Assembly: GCA_031291645.1 (NCBI GenBank)
Contig: JARLIQ010000136.1
Coordinates: 1 to 50,811, forward strand
Direction of reading: 5' to 3'
DNA from: Caulobacteraceae bacterium
GTDB lineage: Bacteria; Pseudomonadota; Alphaproteobacteria; Caulobacterales; Caulobacteraceae
DNA length: 50,811 nucleotides
Part shown: one piece after another, positions 50,807-50,811 of the stretch
Layout: each line of letters begins with the position of its first letter
Numbering within the stretch: the stretch's first letter is position 1
Notes under the pieces: model-generated
Databases searched by the model: none
Seen by the model: only the letters and a program-made list of their open reading frames with translations
What the model was told of the DNA's origin: nothing
Program-made: the position numbers and the translations under genes

Positions 50807-50811
50807 GCCTC

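Larger units (their letters stand above)
50504..50811. other. 308-bp non-coding end of the window
   Basis: After the SDR stop the sequence holds a REP-like hairpin (50550-50579) and GC-rich spacer DNA. From about 50660 it becomes clearly AT-richer, bounded by a 12-bp inverted repeat (listed separately). Open frames on both strands here give no family-like protein. The next gene must start beyond the right edge. Confidence 0.55.

Overview
The window is about 50.8 kb of very GC-rich chromosomal DNA. Several features point to an alphaproteobacterium of the Caulobacteraceae (Caulobacter/Phenylobacterium type): the strong GC skew of third codon positions, frequent GTG and TTG starts, a GTTC-N7-GTTC LexA box, an ast arginine-succinyltransferase operon with an Lrp regulator, a TonB receptor, an intracellular PHB depolymerase, a TPR-sulfotransferase fusion and IPAKAG-type REP hairpins. 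This placement is an inference from gene content. No rRNA, tRNA, CRISPR array, prophage or insertion sequence was recognised.

Layout. 1-5.1 kb: the 3' end of an aquaporin gene, a decayed DUF169 gene, a methyltransferase, an SDR, a hybrid histidine kinase and an NTF2-like protein. 5.1-8.3 kb: a TetR regulator divergent from a cytochrome P450, with a perfect operator-like palindrome between them, then a phosphotransferase-family protein. 8.3-13.2 kb: a leftward operon of a TTC38-like TPR protein, an M20 amidohydrolase, an MFS transporter and a PhyH dioxygenase. 13.4-16.4 kb: a class III aminotransferase, then gmhB and a GT9 heptosyltransferase that overlap tail to tail. 16.6-25.1 kb: two unknown proteins, a GH84 beta-N-acetylglucosaminidase, a gene with a LexA box at its start, a GNAT resembling the O-GlcNAcase C-terminal domain, a TrkA-N potassium channel and a TPR-sulfotransferase. 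25.2-33.0 kb: a TonB receptor, a Rieske oxygenase, and an Lrp regulator divergent from astA-astD-astB. 33.1-40.2 kb: mixed housekeeping genes (VOC, ANL ligase, GST, phaZ, Nudix, thioesterase, 3-methyladenine glycosylase, a His/Gly-rich lipoprotein), with composite palindromic repeats and a truncated DUF47 gene.

The most interesting part is 40.3-50.5 kb: two divergent operons around a 98-bp promoter region that holds a 14-bp perfect palindrome (GTCTTATATAAGAC). The rightward arm encodes an IlvD/Edd dehydratase, an HpcH/HpaI aldolase, an aldose epimerase, an SMP-30 lactonase and an SDR sugar dehydrogenase. The leftward arm encodes a SuyA/SuyB-like pair, a ComC-like Ldh2 dehydrogenase, an SlcC-like D-2-hydroxyacid dehydrogenase and a GabD-like semialdehyde dehydrogenase. 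Read together they spell a complete sulfoquinovose route. A sulfo-Entner-Doudoroff pathway would give pyruvate plus sulfolactaldehyde, which would then be oxidised to sulfolactate, epimerised through sulfopyruvate and desulfonated. The products would be two pyruvates and sulfite per sugar. The family assignments are firm. The sulfonate specificity is an inference from the combination of genes. No sulfoquinovosidase, transporter, sulfite-handling gene or regulator lies inside the window.

Remnants of lost genes (DUF169, DUF47, a possible frameshift at the glycosylase start) and dispersed REP-like hairpins show small-scale decay and repeat spread between otherwise intact genes.
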